From positions 1 through 64,000 of the forward strand of contig CAJCIP010000055.1 in the NCBI GenBank assembly GCA_903970445.1: a DNA stretch of 64,000 nt, read 5' to 3'. Under the pieces are notes generated by a model. That model did not search any database and was not told the origin of the DNA. It saw only the letters and a list, made by a program, of their open reading frames with translations. The DNA comes from Verrucomicrobia bacterium Tous-C9LFEB (lineage in GTDB: Bacteria; Acidobacteriota; Terriglobia; Terriglobales; Acidobacteriaceae). The number at the start of each line of letters is the position of its first letter. Position 1 is the first letter of the stretch. Below are positions 1-9,082 of this stretch, piece after piece. A program made the translations under genes and the position numbers.

Positions 1-2296
1 CCAGCAACGAGTAAGCTGCCGAGTGCGACTTGTTAAACCCGTACCCTGCGAACTTCGCCATCTGGTCGAAAATCTCGCCCGCCGCAGCCTTCGGAAACTT
101 CCTCTCCGCCGCGCCCGCCAGGAAGATCGCCCGCTGCTTCTCCATCTCCGCGGCGTCTTTCTTTCCCATCGCGCGCCGAAGCAAATCCGCGCCACCCAGC
201 GAGTACCCGCCGATAACGTTCGAAATCTGCATCACCTGTTCCTGGTACACCATCACGCCGAGCGTTTCTTTCAGCAGCGGCTCGAGCTCAGGCAGCGTGT
301 ATTCCACCTCGCGCCGCCCCCACTTGCGCTCAATGAAGTCGTCGATCATGCCCATCGGGCCGGGTCGGTAGAGCGCATTTAACGCGGTCAGATGCTCAAT
401 CGAATTAGGCTTGTACCGTCGCAGAACATCGCGCATACCACCCGATTCGAACTGGAACACGCCGCTCGTCAACGCGCGATGAAACACCTGCTCGAACGTC
501 CGCTGATCATCCAGCGGAACCATCGCCATATCAACCGTCTCGCCTCGATTGCTCTTGATCAGCTTCAAGCAATCGTCGATCACCGTCAGCGTCGTCAGGC
601 CCAGGAAATCCATCTTGAGCAGGCCCATCTTCTCGACGGCCTTCATGTCATAGCTGGTAACGATCGCATCGTCCTTCGTGCGAGTCACCGGCACCAGCTC
701 CGTCAGCGGCTGCGGCGCAATCACCACACCCGCAGCATGCACACCCGCGCCGCGCACCAGCCCTTCCAATTTCAGAGCGGTATCAATCAGTTCCTTGATC
801 TTCGGGTCTTCATACGCCTGCGCCAGCTGCGGAGAGTCCTTCAGCGCCTGTTCGATCGTGATGCCAATCGTCGTTGGCACCAGCTTCGCAATTCGGTCCA
901 CCTCGCCATACGGCATCTCCAGCGCGCGGCCTACGTCCTTGATCGCGGCCTTCGCCGCCATCGTGTTGAACGTGATGATCTGCGCAACCTGATCGTTTCC
1001 ATACTTCTGCCGCACGTACTCAATTACCTCGCCGCGACGGTTCATGCAGAAGTCGATATCGATATCCGGCATCGAGACGCGTTCAGGATTCAGGAACCGC
1101 TCGAACAGCAAATCATTCTGCAGCGGATCGATATCCGTGATCTCCATGACGTACGCCACGAGCGATCCCGCCGCCGATCCACGCCCTGGGCCCACAGGGA
1201 TCTCATGCTCCTTCGCGTAGCGGATAAAGTCCCACACGATCATGAAGTAGCCCGGAAACTTCATGGCCTTGATGCACTCAATCTCGCGTGTCAGCCGCTC
1301 CTCATAATCCGCCAGCGTCTTGCGCAGAATCCCGCGCTCCTGCAAATGCTTGATCGCCGTATCGCGACGATGCTGCCAGCCGATACGGCAGATGCGTTCG
1401 AAGTATGTGTCAATCGTCTCGCCCAGTGGCAGCGGAAACTCAGGAAACGGATTTTTCACCTTGGTGAGTTCCAGCGCACAGCGCTCTGGAAACTGCATCG
1501 TTCGCGAGCAGACCTCCGGGTTGTTCGGAAACATCCGCATCATCTCGTCCGCGGACTTGATGTAAAACTCTTGCGTATCGAACTTGAACCGCTTCGGATT
1601 GTTCATGCTGTCGGCAGTCTGCACGCACAGCAGCACCTCATGCGACCGAGCATCTTCATCCGCGATGTAGTGCGAATCGTTCGTCGCAATCAGCGGAATG
1701 TTCAGCTCGCGCTCAAGCTTGAACATCGCTTCAATCACAGCTTTGTCTGGCGCCAAGCCATGATCCTGAACCTCGAGGAAGAAGTTTCCTCGCCCAAACA
1801 TCTCTTCAAACTCGCCACACGATGCCTTCGCTTTCGCGTAGTCACCATGCATGATGTGCTGGGACACCTCACCAGCAAGGCACCCGGAAAATCCGATGAG
1901 TCCTTCTGAGTGTTTGGCCAGAAACTTCTTGCTCACCCGAGGCTTGCGATAGAAACCATGCAACGCCGCTTCACTCGTCAGGCGCACCAGGTTGCGATAT
2001 CCGGTCTCATTCTCCGCCAACACTAGGAAGTGGTTGTACTTCGAATCCGGATCGGGCTTGCCGCGATGGTCATCTTCCTTGCAGAGGTACAGCTCGCACC
2101 CAAGGATCGGCTTCAGGTTCTTCTTCTTCATTGCATCGAAGAAGTGCACCGCACCAAAGATGTTGCCATGATCGGTGATCGCTGCCGATGTCTGCCCGAT
2201 CTTCTCCAGGTGCTTGGCCAGCTTATCGACGTCGCAAGCGCCATCCAGCAGGGAGTAATCAGTGTGAAGATGCAGATGCGTAAACTCAGCGGCCAT
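1..2296 (-). CDS. dnaE: DNA polymerase III alpha subunit (5' part, runs off window)
   Basis: Replicative polymerase catalytic subunit, cytoplasmic. Read on the minus strand, the protein opens MAAEFTHLHLHTDYSLLDG, the PHP-domain start of DnaE, from an ATG at 2294-2296. About 765 codons are present and the C-terminal third lies outside the window. The palm active-site motif PDIDIDFC is encoded near 1046-1070, with the expected downstream stretch (YGFNKSHSAAY type) near the window edge. Length and order match DnaE1 rather than the error-prone DnaE2, but the C-terminus that would settle this is missing. Long open frames on the plus strand here are antisense shadows. Confidence 0.97.
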   Translation of the reverse strand, partial: MAAEFTHLHLHTDYSLLDGACDVDKLAKHLEKIGQTSAAITDHGNIFGAVHFFDAMKKKNLKPILGCELYLCKEDDHRGKPDPDSKYNHFLVLAENETGYRNLVRLTSEAALHGFYRKPRVSKKFLAKHSEGLIGFSGCLAGEVSQHIMHGDYAKAKASCGEFEEMFGRGNFFLEVQDHGLAPDKAVIEAMFKLERELNIPLIATNDSHYIADEDARSHEVLLCVQTADSMNNPKRFKFDTQEFYIKSADEMMRMFPNNPEVCSRTMQFPERCALELTKVKNPFPEFPLPLGETIDTYFERICRIGWQHRRDTAIKHLQERGILRKTLADYEERLTREIECIKAMKFPGYFMIVWDFIRYAKEHEIPVGPGRGSAAGSLVAYVMEITDIDPLQNDLLFERFLNPERVSMPDIDIDFCMNRRGEVIEYVRQKYGNDQVAQIITFNTMAAKAAIKDVGRALEMPYGEVDRIAKLVPTTIGITIEQALKDSPQLAQAYEDPKIKELIDTALKLEGLVRGAGVHAAGVVIAPQPLTELVPVTRTKDDAIVTSYDMKAVEKMGLLKMDFLGLTTLTVIDDCLKLIKSNRGETVDMAMVPLDDQRTFEQVFHRALTSGVFQFESGGMRDVLRRYKPNSIEHLTALNALYRPGPMGMIDDFIERKWGRREVEYTLPELEPLLKETLGVMVYQEQVMQISNVIGGYSLGGADLLRRAMGKKDAAEMEKQRAIFLAGAAERKFPKAAAGEIFDQMAKFAGYGFNKSHSAAYSLL

Positions 2297-2390
2297 GGCG
2301 TAAGTTTACTGCTCGGTTAACGTGGCGAGCGCTGAGGAAAACGGGTACACCGAGCTCAAGCCGAAGTATCACTGCGACTCATCGATCATC

Positions 2391-2471
2391 TGTCATCTCG
2401 ACCGGAGCGCAAACTCCTACAGCCGTCATCCTGAGCGAAGCGGCGTAGCCGCGAAGTCGAAGGATCTGCAT
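2391..2471. repeat. Dispersed intergenic repeat with small hairpin (REP-like)
   Basis: Non-coding spacer between dnaE and the EAL-HDOD gene. It holds two adjacent stretches, GTCATCTCGACCGGAGC and GTCATCCTGAGCGAAGCG, the second continuing to AGTCGAAGGATCTGCA. A perfect 5-bp stem GCGGC/GCCGC (2440-2444 with 2448-2452) sits inside. I recognise these words as frequent intergenic repeats in Acidobacteriaceae genomes; only one copy is visible here, so the repeat status rests on recall rather than on this window. Confidence 0.55.
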
Positions 2472-2523
2472 ATTTGCGGACGCGAGTGCCGAAGGCACAG
2501 GCTTGTCATACATAACTACGAAC

Positions 2524-3762
2524 CTACTGCAGCATGGTCACGTGATCCGCCCAAAGCACAGCTTCCGCGTGCATCGCAGCGGCGTCACCGGCAGGCAAGG
2601 CTATCCTCGCCTCCAAATCATCCACCTCGGCAATGTGACCTGCTTCCCTCTCGCGCACCAACTCCACCACGATGTTGAGTTCCCCGGTGTCCGCCAACAG
2701 CGCCGTCCTCAATTTCTCGCTCAGCGTCAGCGACTCCATGACTTGCGCCATTGTCATGCCCAGAATCACGTCCATTAAGGAGAGCAATCCGAGCAGGTAG
2801 AGAGTCGGTGCCTGTTCCTTGATATAGGGCGCGAGCAGTTCACAAAACTTCGCTCGCTCCAACGCCACACGCGTGGCCGCCTTCGCCTGCGGCGTACTCG
2901 CTGCATTCACCAGCGCCAACGTCACCAGCTTGCGAAACTCAACTTCACCAATCCTCATCAGCGCGTGGCGAATCGACGAGATCGGCTCGGGCAATCCGTA
3001 GAGCGCGGAGTTCACCAGCCGCAGGAGTCGATAGCAAATTGATGTGTCGGACATCACGAGCTGTTCCACGCGCCAAATATCCGCATCTTCGCTGGAAAGC
3101 TCTGCCAGCAGGCGCATGTAGATCAGCTTGCTCTGTGGAATCGCGCGCGTGGGCACCATGACTGGTCTACAAAAAAAGTAACCCTGGAAGAGCTCGCATC
3201 CTTCTTTACGAGCGATGTCGTATTCGGTTTCGGTCTCCAGCTTCTCCGCCAGGAATCTCTTCTTCTTGCCGCGCGCAGACTCGTAGATGCGGGCTCTAGC
3301 TTCCCGGTCCGAGGCAAGAAAATCAATCTTGATGATCTCTGCCAGGTCGAGGAGGTTCGTCATATTCTCGCTGTGCGTGTAGTCGTCCAGCGCGAACGTA
3401 TAGCCCTGCCCTTTTAACTCCTGGCAACACCGAATGAAGTCTTCGTCCGGCTCAACTGTTTCCAGAACCTCCAGCACAGTACGCTTCGGCGGAAGCAGGG
3501 TCACATACCCCGACCGCAACGTGCTCTGCGCGCAATTCAGAAAGAAGACTTCATGATTGCCTTCCGGCATCAGCAGCAGCGTGTTGTCGATCACGCTTTG
3601 CGCCGCCGTGTCCACATCGCCTGAGAAGACATTAACGTCACCGGCGCGGAACAGCATCTCGTGCCCGTACACCTTCAATGAACGGTCCAGTATCGGCTGT
3701 CTGCCCACAAAGCGTACGGGTCCAATGTCTACCGCAACACGAGCTTCACTGTCTGCGTTCAT
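2524..3762 (-). CDS. EAL-HDOD domain signalling protein
   Basis: A 412-residue cytoplasmic protein. The N-terminal half is a divergent EAL domain: FVGRQPILD, then GHEMLFR with Glu35 at the EAL position, and later DDYTHSENM and KIDFLA in place of the usual DDFGTG and KID motifs. The C-terminal half, from about residue 205, is an HDOD domain with the LLRLVNSALYG and ISSIRHA signatures. This EAL+HDOD pairing (YuxH-like) is common in Acidobacteria. Several loop residues differ from active phosphodiesterases, so it may bind c-di-GMP rather than cleave it. I chose the ATG at 3760-3762 (MNADSEAR); the frame stays open 30 codons further upstream, but that part resembles nothing. Confidence 0.85.
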   Translation of the reverse strand: MNADSEARVAVDIGPVRFVGRQPILDRSLKVYGHEMLFRAGDVNVFSGDVDTAAQSVIDNTLLLMPEGNHEVFFLNCAQSTLRSGYVTLLPPKRTVLEVLETVEPDEDFIRCCQELKGQGYTFALDDYTHSENMTNLLDLAEIIKIDFLASDREARARIYESARGKKKRFLAEKLETETEYDIARKEGCELFQGYFFCRPVMVPTRAIPQSKLIYMRLLAELSSEDADIWRVEQLVMSDTSICYRLLRLVNSALYGLPEPISSIRHALMRIGEVEFRKLVTLALVNAASTPQAKAATRVALERAKFCELLAPYIKEQAPTLYLLGLLSLMDVILGMTMAQVMESLTLSEKLRTALLADTGELNIVVELVREREAGHIAEVDDLEARIALPAGDAAAMHAEAVLWADHVTMLQ

Positions 3763-4006
3763 TCGACCGTTTCCAACGGAATGCACGAAAGAGGCTACGT
3801 TCCACGTTCCGCGCGCATCGGCCGACAGCCAGATGCAAGTGGATGCGCCCATCCTACAAGCGTCCCGCGACTTGTGGCAGTACCTCTTTCGCTTACTTAG
3901 CTACGCGGTGTTCACTCTCGTGTCGAGCAACCGATATAGACCACGCGCAGCAATGCTTATCGGTAAACACTTTCGGGTCCGGAATGAGCAATGGTTGAAG
4001 GCATTT

Positions 4007-4699
4007 CTAGGGAATGCCCCTGATGTATCTGATCAAAGCTCCAGGCAAACCCATCACAACCTTAACGCCGTGCAGAACAGTGGCAGTCCAAACACCGAAC
4101 AGTCGAAGCACAGTTGTCCCCACTGCTTCTTCCAGAGTCCGGCTGATCTTGTTCCACCGTCGGCGTCCGGGAGTAGGGGCAGCGTGAGTGCGCCACTTCA
4201 GCGCAGTCGTCTTCAACAAAATTGCGGCTCGCGGCAGGTGTTCCTTCAGCCCGATGACCTCTACGCTTTGCCAGCCATGTTCCTGCACGATGGAAGCGGA
4301 CTTTTGCACATTTTGCAGGGTGTTCCGCGCTTGTCGTTCTTCTAGTACCGCCGTATCGGGTATCCCTAGTTCCCGTGCGTAACGCGCAAGAACGTCTGCT
4401 TCGGTAAAGCGATTGGCCACAGCGCCGCCGCTCACCACAATGTGCTGCGCCCGGCCCGCACGATATTCGCGCGCGGCTTCCTCCATCAGCCATTTTCCTG
4501 CCTGGCTAATTCCTCCGCCCTGGCGCAGAGCGGGCGTGCCAAGAACCAGAATGGCATCGAAGTGCTGCGTGTCGGTATTGTGCGTGGGCGCAGTCAGATA
4601 GCAGACCGACACTAATGTCGCGAGCACTAGCAGGAAAGTGCCGACGATCGCGAGCAAAGACCATCTTCGAACGTTCAGTGCAGATCCTCTTGTCGACAA
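4007..4699 (-). CDS. YdcF/ElyC-like DUF218 membrane protein
   Basis: A 230-residue protein with one N-terminal membrane segment (about 12-34) followed by a DUF218 fold. Visible DUF218 elements are DAILVLGTPAL, then HIVVSGGAV, an FTEADV segment and the ARNTLQNVQKS stretch. Relatives (SanA, ElyC, YdcF) act on the envelope or in cell-wall precursor balance, but the exact reaction is not established. The start is TTG at 4697-4699, directly after the stop of the upstream M20 peptidase gene; AGGGA lies eight bases before it. The two genes are therefore translationally linked. Confidence 0.82.
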   Translation of the reverse strand: MSTRGSALNVRRWSLLAIVGTFLLVLATLVSVCYLTAPTHNTDTQHFDAILVLGTPALRQGGGISQAGKWLMEEAAREYRAGRAQHIVVSGGAVANRFTEADVLARYARELGIPDTAVLEERQARNTLQNVQKSASIVQEHGWQSVEVIGLKEHLPRAAILLKTTALKWRTHAAPTPGRRRWNKISRTLEEAVGTTVLRLFGVWTATVLHGVKVVMGLPGALIRYIRGIP

Positions 4700-5746
4700 T
4701 TAGTCATTCCCTGCAAGCAGCCGCGATGCCAACTTCATATAGAGGCTTACTGCCTCCAGCAGCTCAGTCTTTACAATGTTCTCGTCCGGTGTATGGGCGA
4801 CATGGATGCTTCCCGGGCCGAGCAGGAACGGCTCGCCCCAATTCGTCAGGCTTGGAATGTCTGTCGTGAACTTCGCGACCATGGTGTCGAAACCCGGCAG
4901 TGCCCTCATCCGCACAAAAGGTAGATCCAGGGAGAAATCGACATCGCAGCGGCCCGCGACCGCCTTCATAATGGCCTCCCGCGTGCTTTCAGATGGCCCG
5001 ACAAGCCGGATGAGTAAATGCGCTTCCGCTTTGTCAGCGATGACATTCGGCGCGCGGCCACCCGAGATCAGCCCAACGTTCGAGGTCGACTCGCCGACGT
5101 CCTCCACGACGGGAAGTTCCAGCACCTGCACATCATGGAGCGCCGCGAGCAGCTTATCGATCGCAGACTCGCCAAGCTCCGGATAGGCCGAGTGCGCCAT
5201 CTTGCCATGTGCCCGCAGCTCCACCCGCAGTGCGCCCTTGCTGGCCAGCGCGAGACGATTTTCGGTGGGCTCACCATTGATAAGAAATTTGGATCCTTTC
5301 GACATCTTGTTTGCGACGGCTGCACCGGCCGAGTCGCGCTCCTCGCCGACCACGAAAAGCAGAGCCACTTTCGCTCCATCGGCTCGCAGCCGCTCGGCTG
5401 CTGCCGCCTGTGCGGCGAGGATTCCCTTTGCATCACAGACTCCTCGCCCGTAGAGGTGTGTCTCATCTTCCCTGCATGGCCCAAGAAACGGTGGCACGGT
5501 GTCGAAGTGCGTGGATAATACAAGATCGGGTATGACCCCCGCCTCGCTGGCGTAGACATTGAAGCGCGGCCCATCGCCTGCGCCCGGAACCGTCGCCGCA
5601 TCCGGCTGCGGTACGGACTGGCGCTCAACCTGCCATCCCTCACCGGCAAGAAAGCTAGCCAAAAATTCGCCGCAGGAACCCTCGTGATACGTCGTGGAGT
5701 CGATATTGACTAACTGCTTCGTGAGAGCGATAGGATCGATGGGCAT
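4700..5746 (-). CDS. M20-family metallopeptidase/deacetylase (ArgE/DapE-like)
   Basis: A 348-residue cytoplasmic zinc hydrolase. Metal and catalytic residues expected for M20 are visible: H80 and D82 in STHFDTVPPF, D105 in GRGVCDAKG, the E135-E136 pair in VGEERDSAGA, and the C-terminal His in HVAHTPDEN. A central dimerisation/lid domain with GALRVELRAHGKMAHSAYP follows, where a His reaches the active site in this family. Family members remove acyl groups from amino acids such as acetylornithine, acetyl-lysine or succinyl-DAP; I cannot assign the substrate. The YdcF-like gene follows with no gap. Confidence 0.88.
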   Translation of the reverse strand: MPIDPIALTKQLVNIDSTTYHEGSCGEFLASFLAGEGWQVERQSVPQPDAATVPGAGDGPRFNVYASEAGVIPDLVLSTHFDTVPPFLGPCREDETHLYGRGVCDAKGILAAQAAAAERLRADGAKVALLFVVGEERDSAGAAVANKMSKGSKFLINGEPTENRLALASKGALRVELRAHGKMAHSAYPELGESAIDKLLAALHDVQVLELPVVEDVGESTSNVGLISGGRAPNVIADKAEAHLLIRLVGPSESTREAIMKAVAGRCDVDFSLDLPFVRMRALPGFDTMVAKFTTDIPSLTNWGEPFLLGPGSIHVAHTPDENIVKTELLEAVSLYMKLASRLLAGND

Positions 5747-6001
5747 TCCAACTCAGGATAACCGCAGGGCTCGCGGACCGTAGCTGCCCAAACCTGTCAA
5801 GAGGCTCAACCACCTAAGTAGTTGTTGCGCAACGACTTCGAGGTTGCACTTTTATTTTGGTCGACTCACTAAAATAGAAGTAGGCGCAGAAATCGCGCTG
5901 TCAACGAGTGGTGCATGCAAGAGTGCTGCGTGGATCGAGCCCTACATGTCGGAAGTCCGGACGTAAGTTCCGTCTTCCCAGGACTTTAGGCTGAAATAGT
6001 C

Positions 6002-6011
6002 GGGGGGGGGG
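6002..6011 (+). promoter_or_regulatory. Run of ten G in the ribosome-binding region
   Basis: Ten consecutive G bases end eight bases before the ATG at 6020 and are followed by TGG. This is the only Shine-Dalgarno-like sequence for the hydrolase gene. Long mononucleotide runs in this position can change length by slippage and so alter translation; that behaviour is inferred, not seen. It could also be a sequencing length error. Confidence 0.5.
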
Positions 6012-6019
6012 TGGTATAG

Positions 6020-6706
6020 ATGGCAGCGTCTCACGTGCAGACCATTGAGAACCTCCGCGGTCCAGCCGGTCGTCTCGAAGCTATCCTCAACACCGGCACT
6101 GATGACGCGCTCTATGCAGCTCTCGTCGCGCACCCGCACCCCTTGGGTGGCGGCACGATGCACAACAAAGTCGTTTACCACACGGCGAAAGCCTTCTCAC
6201 ACTTTGGCATTCCTGTGTTGCGCTTCAACTTCCGGGGAACCGGCCTGAGCGAAGGCGCCTATGATGACGGCCGGGGCGAGGTAGAAGATGTTCGTGCGGC
6301 TCTGGATTGGTTGACGGAGCGTTACCATCTGCCGATCCTCTTCGCCGGCTTCTCCTTTGGCTCGAACGTAGGACTGCGCGCCTGCTGCGGTGACCCGAGA
6401 ATTCGCGCTCTGATCGGTCTCGGTCTTCCCGTGCGCGCAGCGGGACGTGATTACCGGTATGACTTCCTCCCCGCCTGCGGTTCAACGCCGAAGCTGTTCA
6501 TCTCTGGCGACCACGATGAATTCAGCCCGCAGGGCATGCTCGAAAGCTATCTGGTGGCCGCACTCGAGCCAAAGCGCATTGTGTGGGTCGAGGGAGCGGA
6601 TCATTTCTTTGCAGGTATTCCCAACTCTCCAAACTCGAAACTTACCGTGTTGAGCGAAACACTTCGTGCGTGGCTCGCCGAAACGTTTGGCTTGGCGGCT
6701 AAGTAG
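6020..6706 (+). CDS. Alpha/beta hydrolase (COG2945-like)
   Basis: A 228-residue cytoplasmic hydrolase. The nucleophile elbow GFSFGS places Ser112, the acidic residue is in SGDHDEF (D164 or D166), and the base is His195 in EGADHFF. The N-terminal AHPHPLGGGTMHNKVV and RFNFRGTGLSEG segments are characteristic of the small alpha/beta superfamily hydrolases of COG2945, whose substrates are mostly unknown. It stands alone on the plus strand with a 273-base upstream region; the neighbouring hydrolase gene is convergent, 16 bases away. The G run ahead of the start is described separately. Confidence 0.88.
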   Translation: MAASHVQTIENLRGPAGRLEAILNTGTDDALYAALVAHPHPLGGGTMHNKVVYHTAKAFSHFGIPVLRFNFRGTGLSEGAYDDGRGEVEDVRAALDWLTERYHLPILFAGFSFGSNVGLRACCGDPRIRALIGLGLPVRAAGRDYRYDFLPACGSTPKLFISGDHDEFSPQGMLESYLVAALEPKRIVWVEGADHFFAGIPNSPNSKLTVLSETLRAWLAETFGLAAK

Positions 6707-6722
6707 CAGACGCTTGACCCGC

Positions 6723-7586
6723 TCACTTCGTAGAACCCAGCGAAAGCCAATCCACGACAAGCCTGGCGCATTCTTCCGGCGCTTCCTCGTTGGGAAGATG
6801 ACCTACGTTACGCAGGACAAACATCTCGGCGTGGCGCAAGTGTTTGGTCAGTTCCTGCGCAGAGGCGACCGGAACCACCACGTCCCGGTCGCCCCAGATC
6901 AGTAGAGTTGGAATCGCCAGCGGCGCTGCAGTCATCTTCTGCCGAAGCCGCTGCATGTCATCTTTCCAGCTGCCTAGCAAGCCAAGCAGGTGGTCTACGG
7001 TCCCCGGCTTTCGCAGAGTGTGCAAGTACGGCGCAAGATGCGCGCGGGAGAGCGATCGGCGCCCGCCGGGCATGTGTCGAAAGACAAGCAGATGCAGCCA
7101 GTCAGGAAGCCGAGGCAATACGCGTGCGAAGGCGCGACCTACCCTGCTCAGGTAGAAGCTCACCAACGCATCTTCCCTACCCGAAAACGGGTGAGCAGGG
7201 CAAAGAAGCACTAGAGAACTCAGCAAGTCGGGATAGCTCTGCGCGAGCTCCAGAGCGACGACGCCGCCGTGTGAATGGCCCAGCAACACCGGCCGATCGA
7301 GCCCAAGTGCGTCGATGACTTCGTGAACAACTTCCGCCATGACCTCGAAGTCGAATCTTCGTTCCGGCACCACGCTTGAATACCCTGCTCCAGGAAAGTC
7401 CAGCGCAACAACTCGCCGGTCTTGCGGCAAGACTTTCATCAAACTGCGGAACGTATCCGCCTCTGCCACCAAGCCATGCAAGAGTACAACGGAGGGAGCG
7501 GTCCTTGAGGCGGTTGAGATTCTCTCCAGAACAGAAACACGAAGGTTGTGAAGACAGATTTCCCTACGTTGCCATTCTGTTTGCAA
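6723..7586 (-). CDS. Alpha/beta hydrolase, esterase/epoxide-hydrolase type
   Basis: A 287-residue hydrolase with LLHGLVAEADTF at the oxyanion region, nucleophile Ser105 in GHSHGG, acid in IWGDRDVVVP and base in NVGHLPNEE. The cap region between about 140 and 210 is basic. The pattern fits the broad family of 2-hydroxymuconic semialdehyde hydrolases, lipases and epoxide hydrolases, with substrate unknown. The start is a TTG at 7584-7586, eight bases after the stop of the ArgD-like gene, so the two are probably cotranscribed; no better start codon is in frame nearby. Confidence 0.85.
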   Translation of the reverse strand: MQTEWQRREICLHNLRVSVLERISTASRTAPSVVLLHGLVAEADTFRSLMKVLPQDRRVVALDFPGAGYSSVVPERRFDFEVMAEVVHEVIDALGLDRPVLLGHSHGGVVALELAQSYPDLLSSLVLLCPAHPFSGREDALVSFYLSRVGRAFARVLPRLPDWLHLLVFRHMPGGRRSLSRAHLAPYLHTLRKPGTVDHLLGLLGSWKDDMQRLRQKMTAAPLAIPTLLIWGDRDVVVPVASAQELTKHLRHAEMFVLRNVGHLPNEEAPEECARLVVDWLSLGSTK

Positions 7587-7593
7587 AGTAGGC

Positions 7594-8853
7594 CTACGCC
7601 GTCACAGGAACAGCCGCTTCCAAGCCCTCGTGAACCTCGCCGCGTCTGGTCTTCAGCAAGCCATGCATGAGATCAACGGCCACATCCACGTGCTTGCGCT
7701 GTAGCAGGAATGACGGCAGGAAGCGAAGCACATTCCCCTGCACCACGTTGAGCATGACGCCATGCTCCAGCGCAGCCTCCGCAATTGGACGACCGGGTTC
7801 GGCGATCTCTAGCCCAAGCAGCAAGCCGCGTCCGCGAGCTTCTATTCCCAAGGGGCTTTCTTTCGCAAGCTGATGGAGATGGCCCAACAGGTAAGCTCCT
7901 GTGTCCTTCACCTGTGAGAGCAGATCATCGTCTTCAACGATGTTCAGGAACTCCAATCCAAGGCGGCATGCCATGGGACTACCACCGAGCGTACTGCCAT
8001 GCTTTGCGACACCGAATGCATCGAACAGCATCTCGTTCACGAGTAGCGCGCTGAGAGGGATGCCGCCGCCAAGGGGTTTTCCGAGAATGAGCGCGTCAGG
8101 TTGAACGCCGCTCCGCGTAAACGCGAACCAGTCGCCGGTTCTGCCGAGACCGCTCTGGATTTCGTCAAAGATGAGAAGGGCACCGTATGCATCCGCCAGC
8201 TTTCGCGCCTCAGCTATGAATGCGGGATCAAGATTGTGTACGCCACCTTCACCGAGAAGCGGCTCAACGAGAATCGCTGCCGTAGCACCTGAAACCGCGC
8301 TTCGCAGTTGCTCAAGGTCGTTTCGTTCGACGAACTTTACGTGCGGTAAACCGGGTCCAAAATCGAGACGATATTTGTCCTGGCCGGTGACAGAGAGCGA
8401 TCCATAGGTACGCCCATGATAGGACTTTTTCAGGGCAACAATCTCGTGTTTGGGGTGGGTGTAATTCTGACGCGCGTGGGTGCGGGCGAGCTTGAGCGCA
8501 CCCTCCACCGCCTCTGACCCGCCCGTTGAATAGAACACGCCCTTCATGCCGGAGAGATCGCACAGGCGTTCCGCGAGTTCGCCGGGATAGCGGCTCGCGT
8601 ACTGCGGTGACAGGTGGATGAGCTTCGCAGCCTGTTCCGCCATGGCGGCAACCATCCGCGGATGAGCGTGACCAAGTGCATTGACACCAAGGCCAGCCAT
8701 CAGGTCGAGGTATCTGTTGCCTGTCGTGTCATAGAGGTAGACACCGTTGCCGTGGTCCATAACCACTGGATAGCGGGCATAGACGGGAAGCAGGCGCTCC
8801 GCATCGCTCTCGAGAATGGCTTGTGCGTCGGCATCTTGCCGGAAATCAGGCAT
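7594..8853 (-). CDS. argD: Class III PLP aminotransferase, acetylornithine aminotransferase-like
   Basis: A 419-residue PLP enzyme. YLDLMAGLGVNALGHAHP at the N-terminus, STGGSEAVEGALK for phosphate binding, D230 in IFDEIQSGLGRTG, and the PLP lysine K259 in ILGKPLGGG are all present. Overall it matches ArgD/acetylornithine aminotransferase, which makes N-acetylornithine in arginine synthesis; related members act on succinylornithine, 4-aminobutyrate or succinyl-DAP. No other arginine gene is adjacent, although an M20 deacylase lies 2 kb away, so the symbol is provisional. The alpha/beta hydrolase follows after seven bases. Confidence 0.85.
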   Translation of the reverse strand: MPDFRQDADAQAILESDAERLLPVYARYPVVMDHGNGVYLYDTTGNRYLDLMAGLGVNALGHAHPRMVAAMAEQAAKLIHLSPQYASRYPGELAERLCDLSGMKGVFYSTGGSEAVEGALKLARTHARQNYTHPKHEIVALKKSYHGRTYGSLSVTGQDKYRLDFGPGLPHVKFVERNDLEQLRSAVSGATAAILVEPLLGEGGVHNLDPAFIAEARKLADAYGALLIFDEIQSGLGRTGDWFAFTRSGVQPDALILGKPLGGGIPLSALLVNEMLFDAFGVAKHGSTLGGSPMACRLGLEFLNIVEDDDLLSQVKDTGAYLLGHLHQLAKESPLGIEARGRGLLLGLEIAEPGRPIAEAALEHGVMLNVVQGNVLRFLPSFLLQRKHVDVAVDLMHGLLKTRRGEVHEGLEAAVPVTA

Positions 8854-9082
8854 GGTTCTTCCAGTTCACAGGACCAGGACGGTGCGGTCAAGACCCGGTC
8901 GTGCAATCGGAACCCGCCTGGGTGCGGCAAAATAGATCCAGGTACTTTGAAAATCCGTATCCGGCTACACATTCAGGGAGATACCGGTCTAATCCGTTGT
9001 AAACGCTGGCCTCTGCGAGACTTCTCCTTTGGCCCTTTAGTTGCACACGTAACGCGATAGGGTCTTTCACAAGAGCACGAAT

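Noticed and set aside
392-1909. Long plus-strand open frame of 505 codons
   Set aside because: It is antisense to dnaE, whose minus-strand translation shows DnaE motifs throughout; the plus frame is Arg/His/Leu-rich and matches nothing.
2322-2678. Plus-strand frame of 118 codons after dnaE
   Set aside because: It crosses the dispersed repeat and the end of the EAL-HDOD gene on the other strand; no protein features.
5844-5875. Possible promoter TTGCAC...TAAAAT before the first hydrolase
   Set aside because: The 20-base spacing is too long and no supporting element was found.
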